DNA of 64,000 nt, taken from assembly GCA_903929765.1 (NCBI GenBank), contig CAIYVX010000013.1, positions 62,001 to 126,000 of the forward strand, in the 5' to 3' direction. Below the pieces are notes generated by a model. It made no database searches. It worked only from the letters and a program-made list of their open reading frames with translations, and was not told the origin of the DNA. Source of the stretch: an uncultured Planctomycetia bacterium. GTDB taxonomy: Bacteria > Planctomycetota > Phycisphaerae > FEN-1346 > JAACEH01. Position 1 is the stretch's first letter, and each line of letters starts with the position of its first letter. A program made the translations under genes and the position numbers. Below are positions 31,700 through 39,921 of this stretch, one piece after another.

Positions 31700-31745
31700 C
31701 AGGGGCAAGATGCCCCTGGGACTCACGGGCGGGACGCCCGTGGCA
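31700..31745 (+). repeat. Double hairpin repeat, family P2
   Basis: CAGGGGCAAGATGCCCCTG and CACGGGCGGGACGCCCGTG, joined by GGACT. This is the same double unit as at 24398. Confidence 0.85.
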
Positions 31746-31806
31746 CTGGAAAAGAGAAAGGTTCGGGCGGTCCGGGCGCAACGGGCGAACGGAGGCCTGA
31801 GAGGAT

Positions 31807-32436
31807 ATGTTCAGACAGAGAATTCGTCTGCGTTACAGCATAGGAGGTGACAAGAGGTTCCTGTCGCATCACGACCTGATGCGGGTGTGGCTGCGTGCGC
31901 TGCGTCGGGCGGAGTTGCCGCTGCGGCTGAGCGAGGGCTTTCACGTGCGGCCGAAGGTGTCGTTTGCTTTGGCCAAGAGTGTGGGCATTGCCTCGGAGTC
32001 GGAATGGTTCGAGTTCGAGTTGGCCGACTGGGTGAATCCCGAGGCGGTCTATCGGGCGCTGGCCCCGCGATTGCCGGAGGGCATCGCCATCGTGGAACTG
32101 TCGGTCGTTTCGCCCGGAGATCGGGCGGTGGCGACACGAGCGGTTTACGCGGCGGAACTCCAGCAGTTGCCGGAGGACATCGACGAGCGGATCGCGGGAT
32201 TGTTGGCGCGGGCCGAGATCGTGGTGTCGCGAGGCGATCCGGAGTCGCCGCGGCGCGTGGACATCCGGCCGCTGTTGGAGTCGGTTCGGCGCGAGGACTC
32301 GCGGCTGGTCATCGCGGCGCGGTGCAAGAACGAAGGCACGCTGAAGCCGGAGGAAGTTCTGCGGGAGTTGGGCCTGGGGGGCGAGGAGATCGCTCGCGGC
32401 CTGATTACGCGGACGGAGTTGGCGCTGGCGTCGTGA
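31807..32436 (+). CDS. DUF2344 / TIGR03936 family protein
   Basis: 209 aa. 'RLRYSIGGDKRFLSHHDLMR' and 'SEGFHVRPKVSFALAKSVGI' are the family opening, which elsewhere is fused or adjacent to a radical-SAM protein. It commonly stands beside rne/rng, as it does here. A role in rRNA or tRNA processing or modification is assumed from that association only. ATG at 31807 follows GAGGATAT weakly. It is 149 bases before rne with a P2 hairpin between, so the two may share a transcript. Confidence 0.88.
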   Translation: MFRQRIRLRYSIGGDKRFLSHHDLMRVWLRALRRAELPLRLSEGFHVRPKVSFALAKSVGIASESEWFEFELADWVNPEAVYRALAPRLPEGIAIVELSVVSPGDRAVATRAVYAAELQQLPEDIDERIAGLLARAEIVVSRGDPESPRRVDIRPLLESVRREDSRLVIAARCKNEGTLKPEEVLRELGLGGEEIARGLITRTELALAS

Positions 32437-32452
32437 AGCCACAAAAGATACA

Positions 32453-32471
32453 CACGGGCAAGATGCCCGTG
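32453..32471 (+). repeat. Hairpin repeat, family P2
   Basis: CACGGGCAAGATGCCCGTG. It has the same loop as the CAGGGGC copies, with two stem positions changed as pairs. Confidence 0.8.
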
Positions 32472-32585
32472 TTACTGTAAACCAGGAACCTCGAATCAAC
32501 TTCCCTTGCAACGACGAAGAGACCTGTCGCAGGGCGCCAGCGCGGCCAGAAGCGGCCGGCGAAGGGCGCCAAGAAAGGCTACAAG

Positions 32586-34787
32586 ATGAAAGAAATGTTT
32601 ATCAATGCCGTGGACACGGAAGAGTGTCGCATCGCGATCATCGAGGACAACGAGCTTCAGGAACTTTACATCGAGCGGGCGTCGCTGGAACATCACGTCG
32701 GTAACGTTTACAAGGGCCGCGTGACCAACGTCGAGCCGAGCATCCAGGCGGCGTTCATCGATTACGGGCTGCCGAAGAACGGTTTTCTGCACGTCAGCGA
32801 CATTATTCCAAATTACATTCCGGAAAGCTTGCGGCGCGGCGGGCCGATGAAGCCGCCGATTCAGCAGATTCTGAAGCGCGGGCAGGAGGTCATCGTGCAG
32901 GTGACCAAGGAAGGGATCGGGACGAAGGGGCCGACGCTGACGACCTACCTGTCGATTGCCGGGCGGTACCTGGTGCTGATGCCGGGGCTGAACCGGGTGG
33001 GCGTGAGCCGCAAGATCGAGGACGAGTCGGAGCGCAGCGGCCTGCGGGAAATGCTGGAGAGCCTGGAGCGGCCGAAAAATCTGGGGATCATCATCCGCAC
33101 GGCGGGTTTGGACCAGACCAAGCGGGAGTTGCAGCGGGATTTGAATTATTTGCAGCGGGTCTGGAAGATGATTCTGGAGAAGATTCAGAGTTCGAAGTGC
33201 CCGGCGGAGATTTTTGTCGAGTCGGACCTGGTGTCGCGGACGATCCGGGACATATTTACAAACGACATTGAGACGATCCATGTGGACGATCCGGAAGTGG
33301 CGAAGCAGGCGACGAATTTTCTCCAGATCGCCATGCCGCGCTACGCCAACCGGGTGAAGCTGTACGAGGAGCGGATACCGCTGTTTCACCGCTACGGTCT
33401 GGAAGACGCGATTGCCAAGGTTTATAGCCGCACGGTGCCGCTGCCGTCGGGCGGATACCTGGTGATCGATCAGGCCGAGGCGCTGGTGGCCATTGACGTG
33501 AACTCGGGGAAGTTTCGGACGGAGAAGAACGCGGAGGACGCGGCATATAAGCTGAACCTGGAGGCGGCGCGGGAGATCGCCCGTCAGTTGCGGCTGCGGG
33601 ACCTGGGCGGCGTGATCGTGATGGACTTCGTGGACATGCGGCTGGAGCGGCACCGGGCGGAAGTCGAGGAGTTGCTGCGGAAGGAGATGAAAAACGACCG
33701 GGCCCGGTCAAAGACGCTGAAGACGTCGAAGTTCGGGCTGATTGAGATGACGCGGCAGCGGATGCGGCCGAGCATCGAACGTTCGACCTACATGGAATGT
33801 CCGCACTGCCACGGGTCGGGGCTGATCAAGACGCCGGAGTCGATGAGCCTGGAGGTGCTGCGGCAACTGATGCTGGCGGTGAGCCAGGATGAGATTGTGC
33901 AGGTGGAGGTGACGGTGCATCCGAGCGTGGCGCAATACATTCACAACCGGAAGCGCAAGGCCCTGGTGCGGCTGGAGGAGCGGACGAACAAGCGGATCAT
34001 GGTCATGGCCGATCCGGCGGTCGGGCAGGAGGCGGCGGCGTTCCATTGCGAGGATGCGCGCGGGATTCAGGTGAAGTTCGATCCGCACGAGACGGCGCGG
34101 CGGATGGGAGAGAAGTTCCGGGCGAGTCATCCGGTGCGGCCGGCGACGGCGGCGGTGGAAGAACCAGTCGAAGCGGCCGAAGAGGCTGAGGAAGTGGCGG
34201 AGGTCGCGGAGAAAGTCGAATCGCGCGTCCTGCCGGCACGTCCGCCGCGCGATCGTCGCGGGCGGCGTCGCGGGCGTGGGCGCGGGGAAGGGCGGGGCGA
34301 AGGGCGAGGCGAAGGTCGTCCGGCGGAGGCGCAGGAACACGAAAACGAACACGCCGAGTTGGAAATCGAATCGGCGGAGGTTTCGGGCGCCCGGGAACAG
34401 GATGAATTGCGTGATTCGTTGCGTGATGAGCTGGCCTCGGAGCGTCGGTCGTCGGGCGAAATCGGCGAAACAGATTATCCGGCGTCGGCGATACCGTCGC
34501 GGAGCGCCGGGCGGCGCGAAACCAGTGTGCCGCACGAAACGTTGCCGCCCGCGGCGGCAGTGACACAACCGCCGGCCCAGGCGGCGGGTCAGCCAGTACC
34601 GGCGGGCCAGCCGCAACCAGGTCAGCCGGCGGCACCGGGGAAGAAACGGCGTCGTCGGGGTCATCGCGGCGGGCGGAATCGGCGGCGGCGCGGACCGGGC
34701 GCGACGGGTTCGACGCCGGGAGCGGCGGGTGGAGCGGCGCCGGCGCCCGAGGCGCCGGGCGGCGATGAGATGGCGGATGGCGAGTAG
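32586..34787 (+). CDS. rne: Ribonuclease E/G
   Basis: 733 aa. It cleaves single-stranded RNA in mRNA decay and rRNA maturation. The S1 domain is at ~38-130 ('VGNVYKGRVTNVEPSIQAAF'). The Mg-binding Asp residues are in 'VAIDVNSGKF' (near 303) and 'VIVMDFVDM' (near 347). The Zn-link 'CPHCHGSG' is near 405; these positions match E. coli RNase E almost exactly. After ~510 comes a disordered tail with Glu-rich and Arg-Gly stretches ('RRRGRGRGEGRGEGRGEG'). It may bind RNA or a degradosome partner. The 5' leader has a GGCGCC/GGCGCC hairpin that might serve autoregulation. Confidence 0.95.
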   Translation: MKEMFINAVDTEECRIAIIEDNELQELYIERASLEHHVGNVYKGRVTNVEPSIQAAFIDYGLPKNGFLHVSDIIPNYIPESLRRGGPMKPPIQQILKRGQEVIVQVTKEGIGTKGPTLTTYLSIAGRYLVLMPGLNRVGVSRKIEDESERSGLREMLESLERPKNLGIIIRTAGLDQTKRELQRDLNYLQRVWKMILEKIQSSKCPAEIFVESDLVSRTIRDIFTNDIETIHVDDPEVAKQATNFLQIAMPRYANRVKLYEERIPLFHRYGLEDAIAKVYSRTVPLPSGGYLVIDQAEALVAIDVNSGKFRTEKNAEDAAYKLNLEAAREIARQLRLRDLGGVIVMDFVDMRLERHRAEVEELLRKEMKNDRARSKTLKTSKFGLIEMTRQRMRPSIERSTYMECPHCHGSGLIKTPESMSLEVLRQLMLAVSQDEIVQVEVTVHPSVAQYIHNRKRKALVRLEERTNKRIMVMADPAVGQEAAAFHCEDARGIQVKFDPHETARRMGEKFRASHPVRPATAAVEEPVEAAEEAEEVAEVAEKVESRVLPARPPRDRRGRRRGRGRGEGRGEGRGEGRPAEAQEHENEHAELEIESAEVSGAREQDELRDSLRDELASERRSSGEIGETDYPASAIPSRSAGRRETSVPHETLPPAAAVTQPPAQAAGQPVPAGQPQPGQPAAPGKKRRRRGHRGGRNRRRRGPGATGSTPGAAGGAAPAPEAPGGDEMADGE

Positions 34788-34829
34788 AACTTGTCTTGTC
34801 ATGCTAATATGTCAGTGACACGATGAAGA

Positions 34830-34882
34830 AGAACACCCTTTGGCTCCGTCTAAAGTCGGAGCTTCAAAGTGTGGCACCCGGA
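34830..34882 (+). repeat. Two-stem hairpin repeat, family C, in a gene leader
   Basis: CTTTGG, CTCCGTC/GTCGGAG, CTTCAAAGTGTG, then GGCACCCGGA. There is one mismatch in each stem. It lies before the ribosome site of the next gene. Confidence 0.85.
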
Positions 34883-34912
34883 AAAAGCAGGAGAAGAAGG
34901 AGGAATCCGGAC

Positions 34913-36340
34913 TTGGTGAGCATTCTTGATTCGGAAGGCCGGTTGCGGGAACTGTGCGCGAGGCAGGGACAGGAACATGTGTTCCGGTTCTGGGACCAGT
35001 TGGACGACGCCCAGCGGGAGCAACTTCTGACGGAACTGGACTCGTTGGACTTTGAGGAAGTTTCGCGGCTGGTGGCGCAGCACATCAAGGGTCAGGGAGC
35101 GGAGATGCCGCTGCCGCACCTGGAACCGGCGCCGTTTGTGCGTCTGCCGCGCACGGCGGAAGAAGTCCAGGAACACCGCCAGGCCCGCCAGCGCGGCGAA
35201 GAGGTGATCCGGGCGGGTCAGGTGGCGGCGTTTCTGGTGGCCGGAGGTCAGGGGACGCGGTTGGGTTATGACGGTCCGAAGGGTTCTTTTCCCATCGGCG
35301 TGTTGAGCAGCAAGACGTTTTTCCAGTTGTTCGCGGAGCAGATTTTTGCCACGCGGCGGCGGTACGCCACGGACGTGCCGTGGTACATCATGACCAGCCG
35401 CGACAACGACGAAGTGACGCGGCGGTATTTTGCGACGCACAACAATTTCGGGTTGCCGGCGAAGGATATTATATTTTTGCAGCAGGGGCAGATGCCGGCG
35501 ATCGATCAGGAAGGCCGGCTGCTGATGGAATCGCCGCACGCGCTGGCGTTGGCGCCGGACGGTCACGGCGGGGCGATCCGGGCTTTGAAGCGGAGCGGGG
35601 CCCTGGCGGACATGGCGCGGCGGGGCGTGCGGTACATTTCACATTTTCAGGTTGATAACGTATTGATTCGGATTATCGACCCGGATTTTCTGGGGTTCCA
35701 CGTGTTTGCGGGGAGCCAGATGTCGAGCCGCATGGTGCGCAAGCGTTCGGCGGACGAGCGGGTGGGTGTGTTTTGCCTGGTGGACGGGCGGTTGCGGGTG
35801 ATCGAGTACAGCGACCTGCCGGAGGAGCTGGCCGAGGCCCGGCGGCCGGACGGGGAGTTGCAATTCAATGCCGGGAACATCGCGATACATATTTATGACG
35901 TGGCTTTTGTCGAGCAGTTGAACCAGCGCGATTACGAATTGCCGTTTCACCGGGCCTGGAAGAAGGTGCCGTTTGTGAACGAGCTGTCGCACCGCATCCG
36001 GCCGCGGCAGCCCAACGCGAACAAGTTTGAGATGTTCGTGTTCGACGCGCTGCCGGCGGCCCGCAAGACGCTGGTGATGGAGGTGGCCCGGGAGGACGAG
36101 TTCGGCCCGGTGAAGAGTCTGACGGGCGAGGATTCGGTGGAGACGGCGCAGCGGGACCAGATGCGTCTGGCGGCGCGGTGGTGCCGGGCGGCGGGGGTGG
36201 AGGCGGAAACCGACCCGGACGGCGTGCCGCGCTTCAAGATCGAAATATCGCCGCTCTTTGCCACATGCCAGGACGAGTTTATCGAGAAAATGAAGGCGGC
36301 GGGGTTGAAGGCGGTGAGCCGGGATACGTATTTTGAGTAG
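34913..36340 (+). CDS. UDPGP-type nucleotidyltransferase (UDP-sugar pyrophosphorylase)
   Basis: 475 aa. It transfers UMP to a sugar-1-phosphate, as do UAP1 (GlcNAc-1-P) and UGP. The nucleotide loop is 'FLVAGGQGTRLGYDGPKGSF' near residue 105, and 'MESPHALALAPDGHGGA' and 'QVDNVLIRIIDPDFLG' are typical. TTG at 34913 (or GTG 34916) with AAGGAGG nine bases before is the likely start. An earlier ATG at 34823 would read through the family C repeat. The product could feed cell-surface polymer synthesis. Confidence 0.85.
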   Translation: MVSILDSEGRLRELCARQGQEHVFRFWDQLDDAQREQLLTELDSLDFEEVSRLVAQHIKGQGAEMPLPHLEPAPFVRLPRTAEEVQEHRQARQRGEEVIRAGQVAAFLVAGGQGTRLGYDGPKGSFPIGVLSSKTFFQLFAEQIFATRRRYATDVPWYIMTSRDNDEVTRRYFATHNNFGLPAKDIIFLQQGQMPAIDQEGRLLMESPHALALAPDGHGGAIRALKRSGALADMARRGVRYISHFQVDNVLIRIIDPDFLGFHVFAGSQMSSRMVRKRSADERVGVFCLVDGRLRVIEYSDLPEELAEARRPDGELQFNAGNIAIHIYDVAFVEQLNQRDYELPFHRAWKKVPFVNELSHRIRPRQPNANKFEMFVFDALPAARKTLVMEVAREDEFGPVKSLTGEDSVETAQRDQMRLAARWCRAAGVEAETDPDGVPRFKIEISPLFATCQDEFIEKMKAAGLKAVSRDTYFE

Positions 36341-36341
36341 G

Positions 36342-37193
36342 TTAACGAGGGTTTTTGGCGGCAGCAACCCATTCCTTGACGAGTAGTGGGAGGCGCTCGA
36401 CCACCTCGCGTCCGAAGAGAACTTCGTCGACGTAACCCATATGAAGCATGTCGATGATGCGGCAAAGGTACGAACGTCCGCATTCCCACCAGGTGTAGTG
36501 GGCATCCACAATGAGGTAGTGCCTGACATGCACGCCCTCGTGTTCTCGTAATTCCTCAAGCTCCATGCCGTCGAGAAGCGTTTCGTATACCCCGTCGGCC
36601 ACGCGACTGCCGAACGTCGTGGTATAGTAATACTCCTTGATCTCCCAAATGGCCACCGGGTTCACGGCCTTTGGAAAAGCTCCGTCGATCCTTCGGGCCA
36701 GTGTCCTCAAAGGCGCACCATCGCGCGTCACGGTGGTCAGTTCTCGGGGATCGAAATCACAGCAAGAACCGCCGGAATTCGCTTCGATGAGCATATTGAC
36801 TATGGCCGTCAAATAGGCCGGTGCCCGCTTCTTGCCGGATTGTTTATTCATCGGCAACGGGCATTTGGGCTTGACCTGTCGTCGGATTTTCCGATAAAGC
36901 GACTCGGCCTGTTTGGCATTCATGAGCAGCGGCTCAACGTGGCTGTTGAGCAGGTCGGCTCGCGATTGGAAGTAGAGAAGAAGCAACTGACCAAACTTAG
37001 TCGGTTGGCCGGCGGCATCGGCGATGTGTCCAGCGTTGAGTCCGATATTTCCGAGGGCCGAAGAAGCCTCCAACAGAGTGGGAACTTTAATTCGCCCCGT
37101 CTTTCGCTCCGTGTAGCCGACTTGCTGGCTGATCGTCCGCACATTGGCCCAGAATTCTCTGTGCTGGCCAAGAAATCTTTTGTCCGGTCTCAT
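36342..37193 (-). CDS. Putative type II restriction endonuclease (R-M system 1)
   Basis: 283 aa. 'RRIDGAFPKAVNPVAIWEIKEYY' (split ~residues 175-197) reads as the Asp...Glu-x-Lys catalytic core of a PD-(D/E)xK nuclease. The rest has no recognised family. It starts at 37193 and overlaps the stop of the controller gene by 4 bases (ATGA), so it is translated after it. It is opposite a D12 adenine methyltransferase. Context makes it a restriction enzyme; the recognition site is unknown. It ends one base beyond the preceding gene, convergent with it. Confidence 0.72.
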   Translation of the reverse strand: MRPDKRFLGQHREFWANVRTISQQVGYTERKTGRIKVPTLLEASSALGNIGLNAGHIADAAGQPTKFGQLLLLYFQSRADLLNSHVEPLLMNAKQAESLYRKIRRQVKPKCPLPMNKQSGKKRAPAYLTAIVNMLIEANSGGSCCDFDPRELTTVTRDGAPLRTLARRIDGAFPKAVNPVAIWEIKEYYYTTTFGSRVADGVYETLLDGMELEELREHEGVHVRHYLIVDAHYTWWECGRSYLCRIIDMLHMGYVDEVLFGREVVERLPLLVKEWVAAAKNPR

Positions 37194-37432
37194 TGCAGGG
37201 ATTCCTCGAACCTGCGGACGAACTCGGCCAGGGAAACGCCTACGGCCAGGCAGACTTGGCGAATCTCCACCATGTCCAACCGCCGCTCTCCCGATTCGTA
37301 TTTGCTGACGAAGGACTGCGGTACGCCGAGTCGCTGGGCCAGGTCAGCCTGTCGAAGCCCAGCCTCTGAGCGCATTTTACGGAGAAGTTCTTGCAGCTTG
37401 GTCTGGCAGAGGCTATAAGGGTCTTTTTCCAC
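37190..37432 (-). CDS. XRE-family controller (C-protein-like) of R-M system 1
   Basis: 80 aa from GTG 37432. The HTH is 'GLRQADLAQRLGVPQSFVSK' near residues 25-45, with 'YESGERRLDMVEI' after. A TTG at 37468 would lengthen it but run through the operators. No ribosome site precedes the GTG, as is known for leaderless C-protein mRNAs. GGATA/TATCC half-sites lie directly upstream. It probably times endonuclease expression so that the methyltransferase acts first. Confidence 0.75.
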   Translation of the reverse strand: MEKDPYSLCQTKLQELLRKMRSEAGLRQADLAQRLGVPQSFVSKYESGERRLDMVEIRQVCLAVGVSLAEFVRRFEESLQ

Positions 37433-37437
37433 GGTCA

Positions 37438-37477
37438 GGATATTATCCGGGCTTGCTTTGTATCCCAAAACAGGATA
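37438..37477. promoter_or_regulatory. Operator-like GGATA/TATCC inverted repeats between controller and methyltransferase
   Basis: GGATATTATCC (37438-37448) and TATCCCAAAACAGGATA (37461-37477) use the same pentamer in opposite layouts. They fill the 65-base divergent promoter region. These are good candidates for controller binding sites. Confidence 0.65.
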
Positions 37478-37497
37478 TCATGGTTTTGAGGTGAAAG

Positions 37498-38397
37498 ATG
37501 TCCCGCAGTACTACAGTGGCCAATCATCAGGGCCGGTTATTCTCCAGTGTTGGGATCGCCAAGCCCTTCAAGTCACAACTCCTGAAATGGATCGGCAACA
37601 AGCAGCGCTTCGCCTGGGAGATTGTCTCCTATTTTCCGCAGAAGATCGGGACATACTACGAGCCGTTTTTGGGCAGCGGCGCTGTCCTCGGAACGTTGGC
37701 CCCGGAACGGGCGATCGGTTCTGATTGCTTTCGTCCGTTGATCGGCATTTGGCAAACTCTGAAAGAGGCTCCAGAGACGCTCAAGGCTTGGTACGCCGAA
37801 CGCTGGGATAACTTCACCAGTGGCTCCAGACTGCCGGCCTATGAGCGGATTCGTGATTCCTACAACGCCAACCCCAATGCTGCTGATTTGCTTTTTTTGT
37901 GCCGCACCTGTTACGGTGGCGTGGTCCGTTTTCGTAAAGCGGATGGGCACATCTCTACTCCGCTAGGGATTCACGACCCGATCAGCCCTGAATCTTTCGC
38001 GCGGCGGGTGGATGAGTGGCACCGCCGTACGCAGGGGACAGACTTTCGGCACCTGGACTATCGGGAAGCCATGAGCCTGGCCCGAGAAGGCGACTTGATT
38101 TACTGCGACCCACCATATAGCCACAGCCAAGCCATCCTATACGGCGCTCAGAGTTTCAGCCTCACGGATTTACTCACGGAGATCGGCGAGTGCAAGTCCA
38201 GAGGGGTTTTTGTCATCCTGAGCATCGACGGAACCAAACGCTCCGGCAATCATATTTGCGAATTACCAATTCCCGAGGGACTCTTCGAGCGGGAAGTATT
38301 GGTCAACTGCGGGCGTTCAATGCTCAAGCGTTTTCAGATGAACGGGCAAAGTCTGGAAGGCGAGATGGTGGCCGACCGGCTCTTGCTCACTTACTAA
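37498..38397 (+). CDS. D12-class N6-adenine DNA methyltransferase (R-M system 1)
   Basis: 299 aa. 'LKWIGNKQRFAWEIVSYFP' and 'YYEPFLGSGAVLGTL' are the SAM-binding motifs. 'GDLIYCDPPYSHSQAI' has the catalytic DPPY. The order SAM motif then DPPY makes it an alpha-class (Dam-like) enzyme. It protects host DNA from the endonuclease encoded opposite. ATG at 37498 follows GAGGTG. Its stop codon abuts the stop of the convergent hydrolase gene with no base between. Base composition is visibly less GC-rich than in flanking genes. Confidence 0.92.
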   Translation: MSRSTTVANHQGRLFSSVGIAKPFKSQLLKWIGNKQRFAWEIVSYFPQKIGTYYEPFLGSGAVLGTLAPERAIGSDCFRPLIGIWQTLKEAPETLKAWYAERWDNFTSGSRLPAYERIRDSYNANPNAADLLFLCRTCYGGVVRFRKADGHISTPLGIHDPISPESFARRVDEWHRRTQGTDFRHLDYREAMSLAREGDLIYCDPPYSHSQAILYGAQSFSLTDLLTEIGECKSRGVFVILSIDGTKRSGNHICELPIPEGLFEREVLVNCGRSMLKRFQMNGQSLEGEMVADRLLLTY

Positions 38398-39768
38398 TCA
38401 CTGCCCGGCGGACCAGTGGAGGCGGGCGGCGACGAGGCGGTCGAGGTCGTAGGTGCGGCGGGAGGTTTCGAGGAGTTGGGCGTAATCGACGGCATGGCGT
38501 CCGGTGAAAATTGGTTTGGTGTTGACCAGGACCTGGACGGGGCGGGTCCAGTCGAGCTTGTCGGCGGGGAGTTCGATTTCAAGTTCTTTCAGATCTTTCG
38601 CTAAAACAACCAGGGAGTTGTCGGCGGGGCGGAGGCGGACCTGCAGGTCGAAGGCGGCCTTGAGATAATAGTTTCTCACGGCTTGCGGGAACTCCTCCTT
38701 GCTGCTGATGTTCACGACGACCTGTTTGGAGAAATCAAAATCGGCGTGGGCGGCGGCGAGGGCCCGGACGGCCCAGGCGCGGCCCTGCCAGAGTTCATGG
38801 AAAATCAGGTGGCCCTGGTCGGGGAAGGGCTGGCGGCGGGCGGCGGCGACGAAGGCGCGGATTTTGTCGGCCTTTGGTTCGAAGGCGTGGCCCTGGCCGG
38901 GATATTCGAGGCCCTCAAACTTTTTGGCGCCTAGTTTTTTCATTTCGGCGACGACTTCGCGATCGGCGGTGAAGGTGCCGCGCGTCTGGCCTTCGAGGAT
39001 GTCTTTTTCGCCCCAGTGAACCTGGAGGGCGAGGTCGAGAACGTTGGGGAGGTAGATGGTGATGCCGGAGTTCTGGGCCTGGTTGAGGGGGAAGGCGGCC
39101 ATGGGGACGGCGCCGGCCCAGTCGCCCGGGGAAAAGAGGACCGAGTTCCAGGTGGTGTAGCCGCCCTTGGAGAAGCCCATGAGGATGGCGCGGTTGGAAT
39201 CGACGTTGGCCCGGTGGCGGGCGTCTTCGAGGACGGCGCGGGGATAGTCGGCGGTGATGCGGTTGGGGTGAAATTCCCCGTTGTCGGGCGAATCGGGGCA
39301 GGCGACGAGAAAATTGTCGACGTCCGGACCGAGGAGGTTTTCGACGAAGCCGACGAACTGTTCGCCGGAGCCGCCCAGACCGTGACAGGCGACGATGAGG
39401 GGCCAGGGCTGGCCGGCGGCGGATTTGTAGTTGGGTGGCACGCGGAGGGTGTAATTGATGGCGGGGACGACGCCGTCTGGTTTGGTCTGGAAGGTCTGGA
39501 CGCCGGGTTTGAGATCGGGAAACGTGGCGGCGCGGTGCAACATGGCGCGGAGTTCGTCCCAGGACTTTGGGGCGAGGGGTGCGAATTTGGCGGCGAGGGC
39601 GGCGCGAGCGGCAGGGTCGGGTTCGGCGAAGAAGTCGTGGAGGAGAGCGGCGGCAGAGTTGGTGAGGGCGGGTGTGGCGGAGGAGGCGGAGATTGGGTCG
39701 GCGAAGAGTGGGGCGGTGAGGAGTAGCGAGCAGAGAGCCGCGAGGAAAAGTCGTAAAGGAAGAGTCAT
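38398..39768 (-). CDS. Secreted alpha/beta hydrolase (esterase/peptidase)
   Basis: 456 aa with signal peptide 'LRLFLAALCSLLLTAPLFA'. 'PLIVACHGLGGSGEQF' is the oxyanion region and 'AILMGFSKGGYTTWNSV' has the nucleophile Ser. 'EGLEYPGQGHAFEP' has the likely His. It resembles the dienelactone hydrolase/feruloyl esterase-like group used on plant or algal polymers. The C-terminal ~130 residues form an extra domain. It is not in an operon; the R-M system inserts right at its end. Confidence 0.8.
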   Translation of the reverse strand: MTLPLRLFLAALCSLLLTAPLFADPISASSATPALTNSAAALLHDFFAEPDPAARAALAAKFAPLAPKSWDELRAMLHRAATFPDLKPGVQTFQTKPDGVVPAINYTLRVPPNYKSAAGQPWPLIVACHGLGGSGEQFVGFVENLLGPDVDNFLVACPDSPDNGEFHPNRITADYPRAVLEDARHRANVDSNRAILMGFSKGGYTTWNSVLFSPGDWAGAVPMAAFPLNQAQNSGITIYLPNVLDLALQVHWGEKDILEGQTRGTFTADREVVAEMKKLGAKKFEGLEYPGQGHAFEPKADKIRAFVAAARRQPFPDQGHLIFHELWQGRAWAVRALAAAHADFDFSKQVVVNISSKEEFPQAVRNYYLKAAFDLQVRLRPADNSLVVLAKDLKELEIELPADKLDWTRPVQVLVNTKPIFTGRHAVDYAQLLETSRRTYDLDRLVAARLHWSAGQ

Positions 39769-39842
39769 ATTTCACCACCTTCCAACGGAGTCAGGTTTTT
39801 GGTTCGCACGGTTGCGAGCGTGGCAAGAGCAACCGGTCATCG

Positions 39843-39866
39843 CACGGCGGGACAAGACCCGCCGTG
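39843..39866 (+). repeat. Hairpin repeat, family P2
   Basis: CACGGCGGG/CCCGCCGTG around ACAAGA, then GCAC; 153-base spacer between hydrolase and queA. Confidence 0.8.
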
Positions 39867-39921
39867 GCACATTCATTCCGCAGAACATGGCGGCAAACAG
39901 CGGCCGCCAAGCCACGCGACA

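Noticed and set aside
31566-31745. CRISPR array
   Set aside because: The repeats differ from each other and are not evenly spaced; no cas gene is present in the window.
32506-32589. 27-codon Arg-rich leader ORF whose TGA overlaps the rne ATG
   Set aside because: It has no ribosome site, and its Arg content comes from a GC-rich leader hairpin. It could be real coupling, but nothing supports it yet.
34823-34912. Upstream ATG for the UDPGP gene
   Set aside because: It would translate the family C hairpin, while AAGGAGG stands directly before TTG/GTG at 34913/34916.
37433-37468. TTG start at 37468 for the controller
   Set aside because: It would put both operators inside or beside the coding region and add a tail not typical of XRE proteins.
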